Translations under genes and position numbers: made by a program | Assembly: GCF_014764705.1 (NCBI RefSeq) | Contig: NZ_JACXXG010000005.1 | Coordinates: 124,001 to 188,000 of the forward strand | Length of the DNA: 64,000 bases | From: Stutzerimonas kunmingensis | Lineage (GTDB): Bacteria; Pseudomonadota; Gammaproteobacteria; Pseudomonadales; Pseudomonadaceae | Direction of reading: 5' to 3' | The notes under the pieces: model-generated | What the model was told of the DNA's origin: nothing | Seen by the model: only the letters and a program-made list of their open reading frames with translations | Database searches by the model: none | In this document: positions 43,964 through 53,210 of the stretch, piece after piece | How the letters are laid out: the number at the start of each line of letters is the position of its first letter | Numbering within the stretch: position 1 is the first letter of the stretch

Positions 43964-44631
43964 GCAGCGTATTCACTCTTCTGCTGGCGCGCGAGACGCG
44001 TCTGCTGTTCCGTCGCCCGGCTGAGCTGGCCAACCCGCTGGTGTTCTTCGCCATCGTTATCGCGTTGTTCCCGCTTGCGGTAGGGCCGGAGACTCAGCTT
44101 CTGCAAACCATCTCTCCCGGCTTGGTCTGGGTGGCAGCACTATTGGCCGTTCTGCTGTCACTGGATGGTCTTTTTCGCAGTGATTTCGAAGATGGCTCGC
44201 TCGAGCAGTGGGTCGTTTCGCCGCACCCGCTCGCGCTCCTGGTTCTCGCCAAGGTACTGGCGCACTGGGCTTTTTCCGGGTTGGCGCTGGTGCTGCTGGC
44301 GCCGCTGTTGGGCTTGATGTTGGGTCTGCCGCTTGGGACCATTCCGGTGCTGCTGGTTTCACTGTTGCTGGGGACGCCGATTCTGAGTCTGCTCGGTGCG
44401 GTGGGCGCGGCGTTGACGGTAGGATTGAAGCGGGGTGGCTTGCTGCTGGCGTTGCTCATCCTGCCGCTCTACATCCCGGTACTGATTCTCGGCAGCGGCG
44501 CCCTGCAAGCGTCGTTGCAAGGTCTACCGGCAGTCGGTCACCTGCTTTGGCTGGCCAGTCTGACTGCGTTGGCCGTTACCCTTACACCCTTTGCGATAGC
44601 TGCCGGGCTGAAGATCAGCGTTGGCGAATAG
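43960..44631 (+). CDS. ccmB: heme-exporter permease CcmB
   Basis: 223-residue membrane subunit with six hydrophobic helices; the conserved start [21 protein letters not shown] and the [18 protein letters not shown] loop mark the family. Partner of CcmA and CcmC. Overlaps ccmA by 4 nt (ATGA). Confidence 0.95.
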   Translation: MSSVFTLLLARETRLLFRRPAELANPLVFFAIVIALFPLAVGPETQLLQTISPGLVWVAALLAVLLSLDGLFRSDFEDGSLEQWVVSPHPLALLVLAKVLAHWAFSGLALVLLAPLLGLMLGLPLGTIPVLLVSLLLGTPILSLLGAVGAALTVGLKRGGLLLALLILPLYIPVLILGSGALQASLQGLPAVGHLLWLASLTALAVTLTPFAIAAGLKISVGE

Positions 44632-44724
44632 CGACACACCCAGATGGCCGGTGCTCACACCCGGTCGACGTAACGAATCTCGGGGCCTGCATTTGCAAGG
44701 TCCCGCTGGACGACGAGTCATCCG

Positions 44725-45480
44725 ATGAACTGGACATGGTTTCACAAGCTGGGCTCACCCAAATGGTTCTATGAGATCAGCGGCCGCTGGCTGCCCTGGC
44801 TTGCCTGGGCAGCCGTGCTGCTGGTCAGCGTCGGTGTGGTCTGGGGTCTGGCGTTCGCGCCGGAGGATTACCAGCAGGGCAACAGCTTCCGGATCATCTA
44901 TATCCACGTGCCGGCTGCGTTTCTCGCTCAGTCGATCTACGTGATGCTCGCCGTGGCGGGGGTGGTCGGGCTCGTCTGGAAGATGAAGCTGGCCGATGTG
45001 GCTCTGCAGCAGGCCGCCCCCATCGGCGCCTGGATGACCTTCATCGCCCTGTTGACCGGCGCGGTCTGGGGCAAGCCGACCTGGGGTGCCTGGTGGGTAT
45101 GGGACGCACGGCTGACCTCAATGCTCATCCTGCTGTTTCTGTACTTCGGCATCATTGCGCTCGGACAGGCGATCAGCAATCGTGACAGCGCGGCCAAGGC
45201 GTGCGCTGTGCTGGCCATCGTCGGAGTGGTGAACATCCCGATCATCAAGTATTCGGTGGAGTGGTGGAACACGCTGCACCAGCCGGCAACGTTCACCGTC
45301 ACCGAAAAACCGGCGATGCCAGTGGAAATGTGGCTGCCGCTCCTGGTGATGGTGATCGGCTTCTACTGCTTCTTCGCCGTGGTGCTGCTGATGCGCATGC
45401 GCCTGGAAGTGCTGCGTCGCGAATCGCGCGCCAGCTGGGTGAAGAATGAGGTCAAGGCTCTGGTAGGAAACAACTCGTGA
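44725..45480 (+). CDS. ccmC: heme-handling protein CcmC
   Basis: 251-residue six-TM protein that delivers heme to CcmE. The tryptophan-rich WWD motif is at about residues 112-128 ([12 protein letters not shown]), flanked by heme-ligand histidines in the surrounding loops ([21 protein letters not shown]). A 93-nt gap separates it from ccmB; its stop overlaps ccmD by 4 nt. Confidence 0.96.
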   Translation: MNWTWFHKLGSPKWFYEISGRWLPWLAWAAVLLVSVGVVWGLAFAPEDYQQGNSFRIIYIHVPAAFLAQSIYVMLAVAGVVGLVWKMKLADVALQQAAPIGAWMTFIALLTGAVWGKPTWGAWWVWDARLTSMLILLFLYFGIIALGQAISNRDSAAKACAVLAIVGVVNIPIIKYSVEWWNTLHQPATFTVTEKPAMPVEMWLPLLVMVIGFYCFFAVVLLMRMRLEVLRRESRASWVKNEVKALVGNNS

Positions 45481-45653
45481 ACTTTTCATCCTTCGCGGAT
45501 TTCATCGCCATGGGCAATCATGGCGTGTACGTCTGGACGTCCTATGGCATCAGCCTGGCTGTCCTGATTCTCAACGTCGCGCTGCCAGCCTTGGCACGCC
45601 GGCGTTACCTGCAAGATGAGGCGCGTCGTTTGCGCCGGGAGGAGTCGAAGTGA
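45477..45653 (+). CDS. ccmD: small heme-exporter accessory protein CcmD
   Basis: 58-residue protein translated from GTG 45477. One TM helix ([20 protein letters not shown], ~18-37) is followed by a basic, Arg-rich cytoplasmic tail ([16 protein letters not shown]). CcmD helps release holo-CcmE from CcmABC. It overlaps both neighbours by 4 nt (GTGA at each end). The FxMGxHGxYVWxSY pattern is the family hallmark. Confidence 0.92.
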   Translation: MNFSSFADFIAMGNHGVYVWTSYGISLAVLILNVALPALARRRYLQDEARRLRREESK

Positions 45654-46117
45654 ATCCGGTGCGCAAGAAGCGTCTTTTCATCGTCCTGGCGATCCTCGCC
45701 GGTGTCGGTATCGCCGTGGCGCTGGCGTTGTCCGCTCTGCAGCAGAACATCAACCTGTTCTACACACCGACCCAGATCGCAGCGGGGGAGGCTCCTGAGG
45801 GCACCCGGATTCGAGCAGGCGGCCTGGTCGAAGAGGGTTCGGTGAAGCGTACCAACGACTCACTCAGCGTCGCCTTCCGTGTCACTGATGGCGCCCAGGC
45901 GATCACTATCACCTACCAGGGAATTCTCCCGGACCTGTTCCGCGAAGGGCAGGGTATCGTCGCGCTGGGGCGGGTCAATTCCGAGGGCGTTCTGGTTGCC
46001 GACGAAGTGCTGGCCAAGCATGACGAAAACTACATGCCGCCCGAAGTAACTCAGGCGCTGGAGAAGAGCGGCATGATGAAGCACTACGAGGGCGGTAAGC
46101 AGGAGTACGCGAAATGA
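45650..46117 (+). CDS. ccmE: periplasmic heme chaperone CcmE
   Basis: 155 residues: N-terminal signal anchor ([22 protein letters not shown]), OB-fold domain, and the covalent heme-binding His124 with Tyr128 in the classic HDENY. Holds heme between CcmC and CcmF. GTG start overlapping ccmD by 4 nt; stop overlaps ccmF by 4 nt. Confidence 0.96.
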   Translation: MNPVRKKRLFIVLAILAGVGIAVALALSALQQNINLFYTPTQIAAGEAPEGTRIRAGGLVEEGSVKRTNDSLSVAFRVTDGAQAITITYQGILPDLFREGQGIVALGRVNSEGVLVADEVLAKHDENYMPPEVTQALEKSGMMKHYEGGKQEYAK

Positions 46118-48087
46118 TTCCCGAGCTCGGCCATCTGGCGATGATTCTGGCGCTGTGCCTGGCAGTGGTCCAGGCCACGCTGCCGCTGATCGGTGCTTGG
46201 CGCGGTGACCGACAGTGGATGGGCCTGGCCCAACCAGCCGCCTGGGGTCAGTTTGCCTTTCTCGGTTTCTCCTTCGCCTGCCTGACGTACGCCTTCATGG
46301 TCGACGATTTCTCCGTTGCCTACGTCGCCCACAACTCCAACAGTGCCTTGCCCTGGTACTACAAGTTCAGCGCGGTCTGGGGCGCTCACGAAGGCTCCTT
46401 GCTGCTGTGGGCCTTCATCCTGGCTGGCTGGACTTTTGCCGTGGCGATCTTCTCCCGCCAGCTACCGGAAGACATGCTGGCGCGCGTGCTCGGCGTCATG
46501 GGTTTGATCAGCATCGGTTTCCTGCTCTTTCTTATCGTCACCTCGAACCCCTTCGAGCGGCTGCTGCCGCAGGTCCCAATGGATGGACGCGACCTCAATC
46601 CACTGCTGCAGGATTTCGGTTTGATCGTCCACCCGCCCATGCTTTACATGGGGTACGTGGGTTTCTCGGTGGCGTTCGCCTTTGCGATCGCCGCGTTGCT
46701 GGGTGGTCGCCTTGACGCGGCCTGGGCACGCTGGTCGCGTCCTTGGACGCTCGTCGCCTGGGCCTTCCTCGGCCTGGGCATCGCCCTTGGCTCCTGGTGG
46801 GCCTATTACGAGCTCGGCTGGGGCGGCTGGTGGTTCTGGGATCCGGTGGAAAACGCCTCCTTCATGCCCTGGCTGGTCGGTACGGCGCTGATTCACTCGT
46901 TGGCAGTGACCGAGAAGCGCGGCGTGTTCAAGAGCTGGACCGTGTTGCTGGCAATCGCGGCGTTCTCGCTGAGCCTGCTTGGGACCTTCCTGGTCCGTTC
47001 CGGCGTGCTGACGTCGGTGCACGCGTTTGCTACCGATCCCGAGCGCGGCGTGTTCATTCTGGTCTTTCTGCTGATGGTGGTAGGCGGCTCGCTGACGCTG
47101 TTTGCCATGCGCGCGCCTGTGGTCAAGAGCCAGGTCGGGTTCGGCCTGTGGTCGCGCGAGACTCTGCTGCTAGTCAATAACCTGCTGTTGGTCGTCGCCA
47201 CGGCGATGATTCTCCTCGGCACGCTCTATCCGCTGCTGCTGGACGCATTGTCCGGTGCCAAGCTTTCCGTCGGTCCACCGTACTTCAATGCGATGTTCGT
47301 TCCGCTGATTGGCGCGCTGATGCTGACGTTGGGTGTCGGAATCCTGGTGCGCTGGAAGGACACTCCGCTGAAGTGGTTGCTCGGCATGCTCACCCCAGTG
47401 CTGATCACCAGCGTAGTGCTTGGTGGTCTGGGCTCGTTGCTGTTCGGTGACTTCAACTGGGCGGTACTTGCAGTGTCCTTGCTGGCGGCCTGGGTGGTAA
47501 TCGCTGGCATCCGTGATCTGCTGGACAAGACGCGCCACAAGGGTTTGTTCAAGGGCATGCGCAGCCTCGCGCCAAGCTACTGGGGCATGCATCTGGCGCA
47601 CCTCGGGCTGGCGGTCTGTGCCATTGGCGTGGTACTCACCAGCCACCAAAGTGCGGAGCGCGATCTGCGCTTGGCTCCTGGGGAGTCACTGTCGCTTGGC
47701 GGCTATGAGTTCGTCTTCGAAGGCGCGGTGCATCACGAAGGACCGAACTTCACGTCGGACAAGGCGACCATTCGCGTGCTCGACGGCGACAAGCGGATCG
47801 TCACGCTGCACCCGGAAAAGCGCCTGTACACCGTGCAGCAGATGCCGATGACCGAGGCAGGCATCGACGCAGGCTTTACCCGCGACCTCTACGTCGCGCT
47901 GGGCGAGCCGCTGGGCGATGGCGCCTGGGCGGTACGCGTGCATATCAAACCCTTCGTGCGCTGGATCTGGCTCGGTGGGCTGATGATGGCCTTTGGCGGC
48001 ATGCTGGCGGCGAGTGACCGGCGGTATCGGGTCAAGGTGAAAACCCGGGTGCGTGAAGCACTGGGGCTGGCTGGACAAGGAGCCTGA
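46114..48087 (+). CDS. ccmF: cytochrome c heme lyase subunit CcmF
   Basis: 657-residue polytopic membrane protein, the core of the heme lyase. WWD motif [20 protein letters not shown] near residues 236-255; further markers are [16 protein letters not shown] and the [15 protein letters not shown] loop. It receives heme from CcmE and attaches it to apocytochrome with CcmH and CcmI. Length is normal. One base separates it from ccmG. Confidence 0.97.
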   Translation: MIPELGHLAMILALCLAVVQATLPLIGAWRGDRQWMGLAQPAAWGQFAFLGFSFACLTYAFMVDDFSVAYVAHNSNSALPWYYKFSAVWGAHEGSLLLWAFILAGWTFAVAIFSRQLPEDMLARVLGVMGLISIGFLLFLIVTSNPFERLLPQVPMDGRDLNPLLQDFGLIVHPPMLYMGYVGFSVAFAFAIAALLGGRLDAAWARWSRPWTLVAWAFLGLGIALGSWWAYYELGWGGWWFWDPVENASFMPWLVGTALIHSLAVTEKRGVFKSWTVLLAIAAFSLSLLGTFLVRSGVLTSVHAFATDPERGVFILVFLLMVVGGSLTLFAMRAPVVKSQVGFGLWSRETLLLVNNLLLVVATAMILLGTLYPLLLDALSGAKLSVGPPYFNAMFVPLIGALMLTLGVGILVRWKDTPLKWLLGMLTPVLITSVVLGGLGSLLFGDFNWAVLAVSLLAAWVVIAGIRDLLDKTRHKGLFKGMRSLAPSYWGMHLAHLGLAVCAIGVVLTSHQSAERDLRLAPGESLSLGGYEFVFEGAVHHEGPNFTSDKATIRVLDGDKRIVTLHPEKRLYTVQQMPMTEAGIDAGFTRDLYVALGEPLGDGAWAVRVHIKPFVRWIWLGGLMMAFGGMLAASDRRYRVKVKTRVREALGLAGQGA

Positions 48088-48088
48088 T

Positions 48089-48616
48089 GTGAAACGAGTG
48101 CTGATGTTGCTGCCGCTGGCGATCTTCCTGGTGGTGGCGGTATTTCTGTATCGCGGGCTGTTTCTCGATCCGACCGAGTTGCCTTCGGCGCTGATTGGCA
48201 AGCCGTTTCCGGCGTTCGAGCTGCCGGCAGTGGAGGGCGACCGGCAGGTTCGCCGCGAGGACTTGCTGGGCAAGCCAGCGCTGGTGAACGTCTGGGCGAC
48301 CTGGTGTCCGACCTGTAAGGCCGAGCACGCCATGCTCAATCGCCTGGCCGAGCAGGGCGTCGTGATTCACGGCATCAACTACAAGGACGAGAACGCCAAG
48401 GCGCAGCAGTGGCTCAAGGATTTCCTCGACCCCTACCAGCTCAACGTCAGTGATCCGGATGGCAAGCTGGGATTGGACCTGGGCGTCTACGGCGCACCAG
48501 AAACCTTCCTGATCGACAAGAACGGCATCATTCGCCACAAGTACGTTGGCGCGATCGACGAGCGAGTCTGGCGCGAGCAACTGGCGGCGCTCTATCAGGA
48601 GCTGGTGGACGAATGA
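48089..48616 (+). CDS. ccmG: thiol:disulfide reductase CcmG (DsbE)
   Basis: 175-residue membrane-anchored thioredoxin-fold protein. N-terminal TM helix (VLMLLPLAIFLVVAVFLYRG), active site Cys73-Pro-Thr-Cys76 (WATWCPTCKAEH), and the cis-Pro context GAPETFLID. It keeps apocytochrome cysteines reduced for heme attachment. GTG 48089 chosen; the same frame continues upstream inside ccmF. Confidence 0.95.
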   Translation: MKRVLMLLPLAIFLVVAVFLYRGLFLDPTELPSALIGKPFPAFELPAVEGDRQVRREDLLGKPALVNVWATWCPTCKAEHAMLNRLAEQGVVIHGINYKDENAKAQQWLKDFLDPYQLNVSDPDGKLGLDLGVYGAPETFLIDKNGIIRHKYVGAIDERVWREQLAALYQELVDE

Positions 48617-49083
48617 AATCGATGATCCGCGCGCTTTTGCTGGGTTTGGCCGTCAGCGCTACGGCACATGCTGCCATAGACACCTATGACTTCAAGGACG
48701 AAGCCGAGCGCGAGCGCTACCGCACGCTCACTGAAGAACTGCGCTGTCCGAAATGCCAGAACCAGAACATCGCCGACTCCAACGCGCCGATCGCGATGGA
48801 CCTGCGCGAAGAGATCTTCCGCATGCTGGAGGAAGGCAAGAGCAACGACGAGATCGTTGCCTATCTGGTCGATCGCTATGGCGATTTCGTTCGTTACAAG
48901 CCACCGGTAAACGCGAAAACCATGCTGCTCTGGTATGGGCCGGTTGGTTTGCTGGTCCTCGGCTTCGGCGTGCTGACCGTGATTCTGGTGCGTCGTCGCC
49001 GGGTCGAAAAGGCACCTGCATCAACCCTTTCCGAGACCGAGCGCGAACGTCTCGCCAAGCTTCTGGATAAAAAAGACTCATGA
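48613..49083 (+). CDS. ccmH: cytochrome c maturation protein CcmH (CcmL type)
   Basis: 156 residues: Sec signal ([20 protein letters not shown]), redox motif LRCPKCQNQ (Cys45 and Cys48), a three-helix domain, and one C-terminal TM helix ([22 protein letters not shown]). Interacts with CcmG and apocytochrome. This is the short form; the TPR part is separate as CcmI, as in other pseudomonads. Overlaps both neighbours by 4 nt. Confidence 0.95.
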   Translation: MKSMIRALLLGLAVSATAHAAIDTYDFKDEAERERYRTLTEELRCPKCQNQNIADSNAPIAMDLREEIFRMLEEGKSNDEIVAYLVDRYGDFVRYKPPVNAKTMLLWYGPVGLLVLGFGVLTVILVRRRRVEKAPASTLSETERERLAKLLDKKDS

Positions 49084-50300
49084 TCGATTTCTGGATAGCC
49101 GCCGGCGCCCTGCTGCTGGTGGCATTGGCCTTTTTGTTGTTACCCATCCTGCGTGGCCGTCGAGCCCAGGCCGAAGAAGATCGTACGGCGCTGAACGTTG
49201 CCTTGTATGAAGAGCGCCTTGCCGAGTTGACCTCTCAGCACTCTGCCGGAACCTTGACCACCGAGCAGTTGGAGGCTGGGCGAGCAGATGCTGCACGCGA
49301 GCTGTTGGAGGACACCGAGAATAGCGACAAGCCGCGAATCGCCAAGCTTGGTCGCAGCGTTCCGCTGATTGCGGCGGTTCTGGTGCCCCTGATGGGCTAC
49401 GGGCTTTATATGTATTGGGGCGCCAGCGACAAAGTTCAGATGGCTCGACAGTTTTCGGAGCAGCCTCGCACAGTCGAGGAAATGACCGCTCATCTGGAGC
49501 AGGCCGTACAGGAGCAGCCGGATTCTGCCGAAGCCTGGTACTTCCTGGGTCGTACTTATATGAACCAGGAGCGTCCAGCCGACGCAGCCAAGGCTTTCGG
49601 GCGCGTGGTGGAAATTGCGGGCCGTCAGCCCGAGCTGCTCGGTCAGCTGGCGCAGGCGCTCTATTTCGCCGGTGACCGTCAGTGGTCCGATAAGCTTCAA
49701 GCCCTTACTGACGAGGCGCTGCAGGGCGATCCGCAGGAGGTGACCAGTCTCGGCCTGCTTGGCATCGCGGCATTCGAGGAAGCGCGTTATCCGGATGCCG
49801 TGCGCTTCTGGGAGCAACTGGTTGCGGCGCTTCCCGAAGAAGATCCTTCGCGCGAAGCGATCCGTGGCGGCATCGAGCGGGCGCGGCAGCAGATCGAGGG
49901 GGGCAGCTCCACCACCGAACAGGCTTCAGCGGCAAGCGAGAAGGCTGATAACGCAGGGGCCACGCTTCAGATTCAGGTTGCGCTGGACCCGAAGGTGGCG
50001 GAATCGGTTTCGCCGCAGGATACGGTTTTCGTATTCGCTCGCGCAGTAGCGGGGCCACCCGTTCCGCTGGCAGCAAAACGCCTGACGATTGCCGATCTGC
50101 CTGCAACCGTCACGCTTGGCGATGCCGATGCGATGGTGCCTTCGATGAAGATATCCAGCGTCGAGCAGGTCACGGTAATGGCGCGGGTCTCCCGTTCCGG
50201 CGACGCAACAAAAGGTGAGTGGATGGGTCAAAGCGAAGCGCTTGATACTGCGAGCGATAACGCCATTGATCTGGTGATCGACCGCGCCGAGGCTCCCTGA
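49080..50300 (+). CDS. ccmI: cytochrome c maturation protein CcmI (TPR)
   Basis: 406 residues: two TM helices ([41 protein letters not shown]) with a leucine-zipper-like cytoplasmic loop between, then periplasmic TPRs (~120-270; [26 protein letters not shown]) and a C-terminal beta domain (~300-406). It presents the apocytochrome C-terminus to the lyase. Last ccm gene. Confidence 0.94.
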   Translation: MIDFWIAAGALLLVALAFLLLPILRGRRAQAEEDRTALNVALYEERLAELTSQHSAGTLTTEQLEAGRADAARELLEDTENSDKPRIAKLGRSVPLIAAVLVPLMGYGLYMYWGASDKVQMARQFSEQPRTVEEMTAHLEQAVQEQPDSAEAWYFLGRTYMNQERPADAAKAFGRVVEIAGRQPELLGQLAQALYFAGDRQWSDKLQALTDEALQGDPQEVTSLGLLGIAAFEEARYPDAVRFWEQLVAALPEEDPSREAIRGGIERARQQIEGGSSTTEQASAASEKADNAGATLQIQVALDPKVAESVSPQDTVFVFARAVAGPPVPLAAKRLTIADLPATVTLGDADAMVPSMKISSVEQVTVMARVSRSGDATKGEWMGQSEALDTASDNAIDLVIDRAEAP

Positions 50301-50317
50301 ACACCCATGAGGTAGAG

Positions 50318-50758
50318 ATGCACACGAATTCGTCAGCACACCCGCTTAGGCTTGCGCGGTTCGGCCCGCGGGTCGTACTGCTCGGATTGACATTGGCGCT
50401 CGGCGCTTGCGCAGGTAATCCCTACGGTTCCGCGCCTCAGGGGCCTGCTCCAAGTCCGGTGCCGCGTGCGCCCGAGCCCAGTGGGCCGGTTATCTCACCC
50501 CCTCCTATCAAGGCGCCACCGGCACCCAGGGCTCCAACTACCCAGAAGAGCCATCCGCGTTATGCGCCACCACCGCACGTGGCTGCGCACTGGGACAATC
50601 GTCTTGGGGTCTATGTCGTGGAGGGGCGTGATCTCTTTTACCGGGAGCGCCTGTATTACCGGTGGGATGGCGACTGGTACTGTGCTGGGCGCCCCGATGG
50701 CCCGTGGGAGCCGGTCGCGCCGCCCAGTGTTCCGCCGGGTCTTCGTGACCGCTATTGA
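50318..50758 (+). CDS. proline-rich lipoprotein of unknown function
   Basis: 146 residues. An N-terminal signal ends in a lipobox (ALGAC, Cys31). The mature part begins with a long Pro/Ala/Ser-rich stretch (~35-85), then a small aromatic domain with repeated Tyr and Trp (GVYVVEGRDLFYRERLYYRWDGDWYCAGRPDGPW), of a kind seen in outer-membrane or wall-exposed lipoproteins. Starts 17 nt after ccmI behind GAGGTAG, so it may be read through from the ccm operon. I do not recognise a function. Confidence 0.72.
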   Translation: MHTNSSAHPLRLARFGPRVVLLGLTLALGACAGNPYGSAPQGPAPSPVPRAPEPSGPVISPPPIKAPPAPRAPTTQKSHPRYAPPPHVAAHWDNRLGVYVVEGRDLFYRERLYYRWDGDWYCAGRPDGPWEPVAPPSVPPGLRDRY

Positions 50759-50801
50759 TGTTACTCCTCGGCAGCGGGCGCTAACTTTTTGCGCTTCAGC
50801 C

Positions 50802-50828
50802 TAAAGGCGGCTTGCCTATTGCCGATAA
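50802..50828 (+). promoter_or_regulatory. consensus sigma-28 (FliA) promoter of fliT
   Basis: TAAAG (50802-50806), 14-nt spacer, GCCGATAA (50821-50828): identical to the E. coli TAAA-N15-GCCGATAA consensus. It sits ~80 nt before the fliT ATG. It would make fliT a FliA-dependent late gene. Confidence 0.85.
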
Positions 50829-50908
50829 AGGTTCAGCACCGTTGCACTGCAACGTTCCCAGCTGGCTCGGCCTATGCCGTCCATCGGACTCATGCCCCGG
50901 AGTCGATA

Positions 50909-51205
50909 ATGAATGCTTCCGTCAAGCGCCTCGAAGAAACTGGTTCCGCTCTACGCGATGCGCTGACGCAGCAGGACTGGGCCGCAATCAGTATGCTGGA
51001 TCGCGAGTGCCGTAATGCTGTCGACGAGGCGATGCAGGCACATGAACGCGACAACGGCGTGGTTCGTCAGCGGTTGCAGGAGCTGCTTGATCTGTATGGT
51101 GAGCTGGTAATGACCTGCCAGATTGAACAGGCACGGGTCGCAAGCGAGCTGCGTCAGCTGAATCAGTCTCAACAGGGCACCAAGGTTTACCAGCTATTCG
51201 CCTAA
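50909..51205 (+). CDS. fliT: FliT-type flagellar export chaperone
   Basis: 98-residue all-helical protein that ends in the family-like TKVYQLFA. The body (LEETGSALRDALTQQDWAAISMLDRECRNAVDEAM) matches the FliT/PA1096 type gene that precedes fleQ in Pseudomonas. FliT chaperones the filament cap FliD; here fliC, fliD and fliS are not next to it. ATG 50909 sits behind weak SD sequence (CCGGAG, spaced ~8 nt) and a consensus sigma-28 promoter. Confidence 0.82.
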   Translation: MNASVKRLEETGSALRDALTQQDWAAISMLDRECRNAVDEAMQAHERDNGVVRQRLQELLDLYGELVMTCQIEQARVASELRQLNQSQQGTKVYQLFA

Positions 51206-51578
51206 GCGTGGCCTCAGGCCCGACAGCTTCAAATTCTTCCCAGGATCACTGGGGCTGAATTCTTCCTCAATATTTATCATTACAAAGTATGTGGCATTAT
51301 GCCGCTACCCTTTTGTTGGCGAGCGGCTAATTGGCGCTTATTGCCTGGTAAATACCTATCTTCGCGGTCATCGTGCACCGAAGTCTTCAAATCGATCTTG
51401 AGGTGTCTCTCAAGGTACTGATTTTTGGCTCGTTCTTTGGTCGCTAATTCACGCCATAAATTTGACTCAGTTCATTTTTTCATTAATCTACGTTCCATCT
51501 GCCATCAGTGTGATCGCCGTTCTTCCATGGATGCGAGCGCAGGCTTTCTTTCAGCTTCTTTAGAGCCCTATAAACAAG
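51206..51578 (+). promoter_or_regulatory. AT-rich control region ahead of fleQ
   Basis: 373 nt with no gene, visibly richer in A and T than anything else in the window. It contains the inverted repeat CTTGAG-GTGTCT-CTCAAG (51397-51414), a TTGACT at 51462-51467 that could be a -35 (no good -10 at 17 nt), another stem CCCAG-N5-CTGGG near 51241, and a TATAAA only a few bases before the fleQ ATG. No sigma-54 or sigma-28 site is seen, as expected for the master regulator. Confidence 0.55.
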
Positions 51579-53048
51579 ATGTGGCGTGAAACCAAGATTT
51601 TGTTGATAGACGATGATCACGACCGCCGGCGCGACCTGGCCGTCATCCTGAACTTTCTCAGCGAGGATCATCTGGCTTGTTCAAGCAGTGAATGGCAGGA
51701 GGCGGTCGCCGGCCTCGAGTCCAGCCGTGTTGTCAACGGTGTCATGCTGGGCGACGTGTCCTCCAAGGGCGGCGCTGTCGAACTGATCAAGCAGATGGGC
51801 AAATGGGATGAGAATGTCCCGCTGATGCTGATCGGTGAGCCCGCTCCGGCGGACTGGCCGGACGATCTGCGACGCAGAGTGCTGACCAGCCTGGAAATGC
51901 CACCCAGCTATAACAAGCTGCTCGACTCCCTGCACCGTGCGCAGGTCTATCGCGAGATGTACGACCAGGCAAAGTCCCGTGGTCGCCAGCGCGAGCCCAA
52001 TCTTTTCCGCAGCCTGGTCGGCACCAGCCGAGCGGTGCAGCACGTCCGGCAGATGATGGAACAGGTCGCCGACACCGAAGCCAGTGTGCTGATTCTTGGT
52101 GAGTCCGGCACCGGCAAGGAAGTGGTTGCGCGAAATCTGCACTATCACTCGAAGCGGCGTCAGGGGCCTTTTGTACCTGTCAATTGCGGAGCGATTCCGG
52201 CGGAGTTGCTGGAAAGCGAACTGTTTGGTCACGAGAAGGGTGCCTTTACCGGTGCGATTACTGCTCGCGCGGGTCGTTTCGAGCTTGCCGAGGGCGGCAC
52301 GCTGTTTCTCGATGAGATAGGCGACATGCCGTTGCCGATGCAGGTCAAACTGCTGCGGGTTCTGCAGGAGCGCACCTTCGAGCGTGTTGGCAGCAACCGT
52401 ACGCAGAATGCCGATGTGCGCATCATCGCGGCGACGCATAAGGACCTGGAGAAAATGATCGAGGAGGGGACCTTCCGCGAGGACCTCTACTATCGTCTGA
52501 ATGTCTTCCCCATCGAGATGGCGCCGCTACGGGAGCGCGTCGAGGATATCCCGTTGCTGATGAACGAGCTGATCTCGCGCATGGAGCATGAAAAGCGCGG
52601 CTCTATACGTTTCAACTCAGCTGCAATCATGTCGCTATGCCGGCACGACTGGCCGGGTAATGTCCGCGAGCTGGCAAACCTGGTAGAGCGCATGGCGATC
52701 ATGCATCCCTATGGCGTTATCGGGGTAATGGAGCTGCCGAAGAAGTTTCGCCACGTCGACGACGATGATGAGCAGTACGCGACCAGCCTGCATGATGAGA
52801 TGGAGGAGCGTGCGGCAATCAGTGCGCCAATGGTAGTACCCGAAGCTCAGGCGATGCTGCCGATCGAGGGTCTGGATCTCAAGGAATACCTCGGCAATCT
52901 TGAGCAGGGGCTTATTCATCAGGCTCTCGAAGATGCTGGTGGCGTGGTGGCTCGGGCGGCCGAGCGGTTGAGGATTCGCCGAACCACGCTGGTCGAGAAA
53001 ATGCGCAAGTACGGCATGAATCGTCGCGACGACGATATGGGCGACTAG
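51579..53048 (+). CDS. fleQ: flagellar master regulator FleQ
   Basis: 489 residues. Degenerate N-terminal REC-like domain (~1-125); sigma-54 AAA+ domain with P-loop GESGTGKE at 174-181, GAFTGA loop, and Walker [13 protein letters not shown]-terminal Fis-type HTH ([16 protein letters not shown]). FleQ activates early flagellar operons and controls exopolysaccharide genes through c-di-GMP. The ATG gives the conserved MWRETK start, yet there is no purine-rich ribosome site before it (CCTATAAACAAG). Followed by a strong terminator. Confidence 0.97.
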   Translation: MWRETKILLIDDDHDRRRDLAVILNFLSEDHLACSSSEWQEAVAGLESSRVVNGVMLGDVSSKGGAVELIKQMGKWDENVPLMLIGEPAPADWPDDLRRRVLTSLEMPPSYNKLLDSLHRAQVYREMYDQAKSRGRQREPNLFRSLVGTSRAVQHVRQMMEQVADTEASVLILGESGTGKEVVARNLHYHSKRRQGPFVPVNCGAIPAELLESELFGHEKGAFTGAITARAGRFELAEGGTLFLDEIGDMPLPMQVKLLRVLQERTFERVGSNRTQNADVRIIAATHKDLEKMIEEGTFREDLYYRLNVFPIEMAPLRERVEDIPLLMNELISRMEHEKRGSIRFNSAAIMSLCRHDWPGNVRELANLVERMAIMHPYGVIGVMELPKKFRHVDDDDEQYATSLHDEMEERAAISAPMVVPEAQAMLPIEGLDLKEYLGNLEQGLIHQALEDAGGVVARAAERLRIRRTTLVEKMRKYGMNRRDDDMGD

Positions 53049-53080
53049 CACGCTGCTAGCGGTTCTAAAAAGACGTTCAA

Positions 53081-53109
53081 AAAGGCCACCTGGATCAGGT
53101 GGCTTTTTT
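53081..53109 (+). terminator. Rho-independent terminator after fleQ
   Basis: GCCACCTG and CAGGTGGC (8 bp) around a GAT loop, followed by T6. It isolates fleQ from fleSR, 33 nt after the fleQ stop. Confidence 0.9.
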
Positions 53110-53151
53110 CGTTTGGCATGGTCGTGCCGATGGCGGGACGTGCTGAGTGCC

Positions 53152-53166
53152 GGGCACGAAGATTGC
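53152..53166 (+). promoter_or_regulatory. sigma-54 promoter of fleSR
   Basis: GGGCACG-N4-TTGC with 10 nt between GG (53153-53154) and GC (53165-53166); one mismatch (first T). It implies transcription from ~53178, which rules out translation starts earlier than that. Confidence 0.78.
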
Positions 53167-53210
53167 TGGTCCCCGTCAACCGACTTTCTTTTGACAGGCG
53201 CAAGCGACCC

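Noticed and set aside
51506..51530. CRP/Vfr-like half site (TGTGATCG) ahead of fleQ
   Set aside because: Only one half is present; no TCACA arm at the right distance.
51571..51576. TATAAA as a -10 box for fleQ
   Set aside because: It would place the transcript start inside the coding region and has no matching -35.
53114..53128. Another sigma-54-like site (TTGGCATGGTCGTGCC) before fleS
   Set aside because: GG-to-GC spacing is 9 nt instead of 10, and it overlaps the end of the fleQ terminator; the site at 53152 is correct.
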